DNA from: Erysipelotrichales bacterium | GTDB taxonomy: Bacteria; Bacillota_I; Bacilli_A; Erysipelotrichales; Erysipelotrichaceae | NCBI GenBank assembly: GCA_910575705.1 | Contig: CAJTFG010000001.1 | Span: 683,217-747,216, forward strand | DNA length: 64,000 bases | Direction of reading: 5' to 3' | Part shown: positions 61,329 to 64,000 of the stretch, piece by piece | Numbering within the stretch: the stretch's first letter is position 1 | Layout: each line of letters starts with the position of its first letter | The notes under the pieces: generated by a model | Told to the model about the DNA's origin: nothing | The model's input: the letters and a program-made list of their open reading frames with translations, nothing else | The model's database searches: none | Program-made: the position numbers and the translations under genes

Positions 61329-62663
61329 ATGAAAAAGAAAAAAAGCTTAGCTTTTAAAATGGCAATCGCTCTTGTTTTGGGGCTCGCTGCCGGTATGGGC
61401 TGCATCTTTATCCGTGAACATATGATAGCTGATGGAAATGCGGATACATGGAAGATGATCCATAATATTTTCTTTCAGGATATTACGGCAGAAGGGGCCA
61501 ACGATGCGCTCGGGCTCTTTTATATCATCGGGCAACTGTTTGTCAATGCACTGCAAGTTATCATCATTCCGATGGTATTTACATCCATTACATTAGCGAT
61601 GTGCCATATTACCGATACAAAGAAACTGGGGAGGATTTCTTACAAGACGATAGGGTTTTTCTTCCTGAGTTATCTGATCGCTTTGCTTCTGGCGGGCATT
61701 GTTGGTTTTGCAGTATATCATGCAGGTGCTTTTGATGTGGAAATTACGACCGGATTAACCGGTGCGGCAGGGAAAGCTGGCAGTAATCCGCTGATCGTTC
61801 TCGTACAGGCGGTTCCCAATAATATTGCGGCGGCATTTTCCAATAACGGCGGTGTGCTGGGAGTTGTGTTTTTGGCTGTTTCCTGTGGTTTGTGTATCAA
61901 TGCTCTCGGTGATAAGATCCGATATTTTAAGATATTGCTGAAGGAGGTTAACGATATTGTCGTAACATTCCTGAGTTTTGTCATCAATACCTTCGGACCA
62001 TTTGCGATATTTGTATTATTAACCAGAACGTTTGCCATTTATGGGATCGATCATTTGAAGCCGGCGTTTGCTTATGTCGGTACGACGGTTGTTTTACTTC
62101 TGTTTTATTTGATCTTCGGCTATGCGATACTATTGCTTATAACGGCTAAGCTGAATCCTAAGGCATTTATTCGTAAGATCGCCAAAGTTGCGCTGTTTGG
62201 CTTTTCTACATCATCCAGTGCCGCAACGCTTCCGTTAAATACCAAGACGACGACAGAAGAATTGGGTGTCAGTGAAGAGATCGCTTCTTTTACGCTTCCT
62301 TTGGGTATGACGGTAAATATGAACGGTACGGCGATCATGCAAGTATTAGCGGCGATCTTCGTAGCGGCAAGTGCCGGTTATGAAGTTACGGTTGCCAATA
62401 TCGCAGTGATCGCGGTCTTGGCGCTTGTATCTTCTATCGGTACACCTGCGGCTCCCGGAGCCGGTGCTGTTATATTGTTTACGATCTTGAGTGGACTAGG
62501 GTATACGAATGATGCGGCATTGCTGGCATATTCTTTGATTTTAGCTATCAATCGTCCGATTGAGATGCTGGTAACTTCTCTGAATGTCGTAGGTGACTCC
62601 GCAGCTTGTATCTATGTCGCAAAAAGTGAAGATATGCTGGATGAGGATATGTATAACAGCTGA
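61329..62663 (+). CDS. Dicarboxylate/amino acid:cation symporter (DAACS family)
   Basis: A 444-residue GltP/DctA-type transporter with eight membrane helices and two re-entrant loops. Hallmarks: the hairpin-1 serine stretch FGFSTSSSAATLPLN near residue 296, GMTVNMNGTAIMQ near 336 (Na/substrate site), and SSIGTPAAPGAG near 380. Relatives carry glutamate, aspartate or C4-dicarboxylates; DctA also carries orotate. The PyrR attenuator upstream means it is expressed when pyrimidines are low, which points to aspartate or orotate uptake for UMP synthesis (inference). AGGGAGGA precedes the ATG. Confidence 0.92.
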   Translation: MKKKKSLAFKMAIALVLGLAAGMGCIFIREHMIADGNADTWKMIHNIFFQDITAEGANDALGLFYIIGQLFVNALQVIIIPMVFTSITLAMCHITDTKKLGRISYKTIGFFFLSYLIALLLAGIVGFAVYHAGAFDVEITTGLTGAAGKAGSNPLIVLVQAVPNNIAAAFSNNGGVLGVVFLAVSCGLCINALGDKIRYFKILLKEVNDIVVTFLSFVINTFGPFAIFVLLTRTFAIYGIDHLKPAFAYVGTTVVLLLFYLIFGYAILLLITAKLNPKAFIRKIAKVALFGFSTSSSAATLPLNTKTTTEELGVSEEIASFTLPLGMTVNMNGTAIMQVLAAIFVAASAGYEVTVANIAVIAVLALVSSIGTPAAPGAGAVILFTILSGLGYTNDAALLAYSLILAINRPIEMLVTSLNVVGDSAACIYVAKSEDMLDEDMYNS

Positions 62664-62665
62664 TG

Positions 62666-62694
62666 AAAAGGCACGAAGATTCGTGCTTTTTTTG
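62666..62694 (+). terminator. Terminator of the symporter gene
   Basis: AAAAGGCACGA / TCGTGCTTTTT stem (62666-62676, 62681-62691, one G-T pair) then T-run. Confidence 0.9.
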
Positions 62695-62781
62695 TAAAGA
62701 TATATTTCGTTCATTTGCATACATTCATGACAAACTCGCATTGTTCGTATATAATAACATTGTAAAAGAACGGAGGTTCCT

Positions 62782-64000
62782 ATGTTACATATCATCGGTC
62801 ATAAAAATCCGGATACGGATTCTATTTGTGCAGCATTGGCCTATGCGGCTTTGAAAAACAAGCTGGGCTATGATGCCAGAGCATATCGTATAGGAGACAT
62901 GAATGAGGAAACGATCTTTATTCTGAAAAAACTGAAACAAAACGCTCCGGAGTATTTGGGGAGTGCCAAAAACAGATTGTATGAGATCGAGTTTGATCAA
63001 CCGCTGCTGGTACATAAGCAGGATACGATCAAATACGCTTGGAATAAAATCAAAGGAAGCCGGGCAAAATCGTTGACGGTCATCGATGAAGATCAGCATC
63101 AGGTCGGAATGGTGTCTATGTCGGATCTGAGCCGGTTTTTGATGCGTGAATATATTGAATTTCCGCAATATATGCAGACGGCTTCTTTAAAGGATATTTC
63201 GGAAACTATAGGAGCCAGCATTCTCGTTCATCCCGAGACGTTTCAAAATAACGGTTCTGTCTTGTTTTTATCTTCTATGCAGGATATTAAGGATGTGAAA
63301 GGCAGCATTGTCGTATCGCATAATCATGAGGTATGCCGCAAATGCATAGAACAGCACCCGGCTTGCATCATCTTATTGAATATTACCGATTGTGATGAGC
63401 TGCTGCGCTATGCAAAGGAAAATGATATTGCTGTTTTACGAACGACGCATAGCATTATCCATGTATCAAGGGAAATTTATCAGGCGATTCCGATCCGTAC
63501 TTTGATGAGTACGAATACGGTAACTTTTGATTCAAAAAGCTTTGTGGATGATGTGTATAATCGCATATCGAAAACGAGGTTTCGCAGCTATCCGGTCGTT
63601 AATGAAGAAAATAAAGTGATCGGACAAGTATCCCGTTATCATCTGCTGGCGAGTGAAAAGAAGAAATTTGTGCTTGTCGATCATAATGAATTTACGCAGA
63701 GCATTGATGATATCGACAGCGGGGAAGTTGTGGAGATCATCGATCATCACCGTATCGGAAATGTAGAAACCGCTCATCCGATCATGTTCCGCAATCAGAT
63801 CGTCGGAAGTACCTGTACGATCGTGTACAATATGTATAAAGAATACGGCATTCAGCCGGATAAGCAGATCGCCAGTTTGCTGTTGAGCGGTATCCTTTCG
63901 GATACGATGAACTTTCAATCACCGACAGCAACGGATATCGATCGTACATGTGCGAAAGAGCTGTCAGAATTATCCGGTATCCATATGGATGAATTTGCGA
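62782..64000 (+). CDS. Manganese-dependent inorganic pyrophosphatase with CBS domains (3' partial)
   Basis: A family II pyrophosphatase that splits PPi. 406 residues are visible. The DHH domain opens IIGHKNPDTDSICAAL; residues about 70-300 hold an inserted regulatory block of CBS-DRTGG-CBS type (SLTVIDEDQHQVGMVSMSDL; RSYPVVNEENKVIGQVSRYHL) that in relatives binds adenine nucleotides. The EIIDHHRIGN motif follows near 313 and GILSDTMNF near 373. The gene runs off the window before the DHHA2 domain is complete. ATG 62782 follows CGGAGG. Confidence 0.93.
   Translation, partial: MLHIIGHKNPDTDSICAALAYAALKNKLGYDARAYRIGDMNEETIFILKKLKQNAPEYLGSAKNRLYEIEFDQPLLVHKQDTIKYAWNKIKGSRAKSLTVIDEDQHQVGMVSMSDLSRFLMREYIEFPQYMQTASLKDISETIGASILVHPETFQNNGSVLFLSSMQDIKDVKGSIVVSHNHEVCRKCIEQHPACIILLNITDCDELLRYAKENDIAVLRTTHSIIHVSREIYQAIPIRTLMSTNTVTFDSKSFVDDVYNRISKTRFRSYPVVNEENKVIGQVSRYHLLASEKKKFVLVDHNEFTQSIDDIDSGEVVEIIDHHRIGNVETAHPIMFRNQIVGSTCTIVYNMYKEYGIQPDKQIASLLLSGILSDTMNFQSPTATDIDRTCAKELSELSGIHMDEFA

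Noticed and set aside
1-64000. CRISPR array, prophage or IS element
   Set aside because: No regular direct-repeat/spacer pattern, integrase, transposase, capsid or tail genes were seen.

Overview
The window reads as about 64 kb of chromosome from a Gram-positive, low-to-moderate GC Firmicute. Gene order and content (uvrB-uvrA-hprK-lgt-ppaX-trxB, rapZ-yvcK-whiA, cysS-mrnC-rlmB-sigma-rpmG-secE-nusG, mannose-family PTS, 6-phospho-sugar enzymes, a T-box, PyrR-type attenuators) suggest a fermentative gut commensal, most likely Erysipelotrichia. That placement is inference; there is no rRNA here. No prophage, IS transposase, CRISPR array or reverse transcriptase was seen.

Layout. 1-2.4 kb: the end of an M23 peptidase gene and ftsEX. 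2.7-12.6 kb: ctpA, then uvrB, uvrA, hprK, an lgt-ppaX fusion and trxB. 12.6-21 kb: a small-RNA candidate, a MATE exporter, rapZ-yvcK-whiA and small envelope genes, a GNAT, an SDR and clpP. 21-23 kb: a type I toxin-antitoxin-like module, gap and a decayed MATE gene. 23.2-29.8 kb: a LevR-type sigma-54 activator, a sigma-54 promoter with a cre-like site, EIIA-IIB-IIC-IID and a SIS sugar-phosphate enzyme. 30-37.2 kb: a second MATE, an HPr-like protein without Ser46, a HAD phosphatase, a T-box-controlled cysS operon and the rpmG-secE-nusG block. 37.8-43.7 kb: HtrA, a Lys/Ala-rich unknown protein, and a PadR-DUF1700-DUF4097-isoprenoid-synthase-like operon. 43.7-56 kb: PHP phosphatase, serC-serA, GH13, nagA, manA, a DeoR regulator, VanZ, XRE-DUF4825 and GH1. 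56-64 kb: DUF3781, tRNA-Leu, phosphodiesterase, MFS, a PyrR-attenuated uracil permease, a second toxin-antitoxin copy, a PyrR-attenuated dicarboxylate-type symporter and a CBS-containing pyrophosphatase that runs off the end.

The most interesting unexplained structure is a dispersed family of four intergenic elements (about 311-637, 29870-30179, 37493-37780, 40450-40743). Each has a -10-like promoter, a fixed box AGCACGATTTC, 63-74 highly divergent but open codons in the same frame, a fixed box CAGCGTCCGGCTYTG (residues QRPAL), a 12-13 nt spacer and a hairpin whose sequence differs in every copy. Three of the four have no usable start codon. They look like coding cassettes or remnants of an undescribed system. 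Second is the pair of 329-bp, about 94% identical modules, each encoding a 20-residue hydrophobic peptide translationally coupled to a 15-residue leader ORF and facing a convergent small RNA.

Functionally, the window links sugar uptake and CcpA/HPr signalling (hprK, HPr-like, PTS, manA, nagA, GH1, GH13), pyrimidine supply (two PyrR sites), cell-envelope maintenance (FtsEX/M23, CtpA, Lgt, HtrA, DUF4097 operon) and core information processing.
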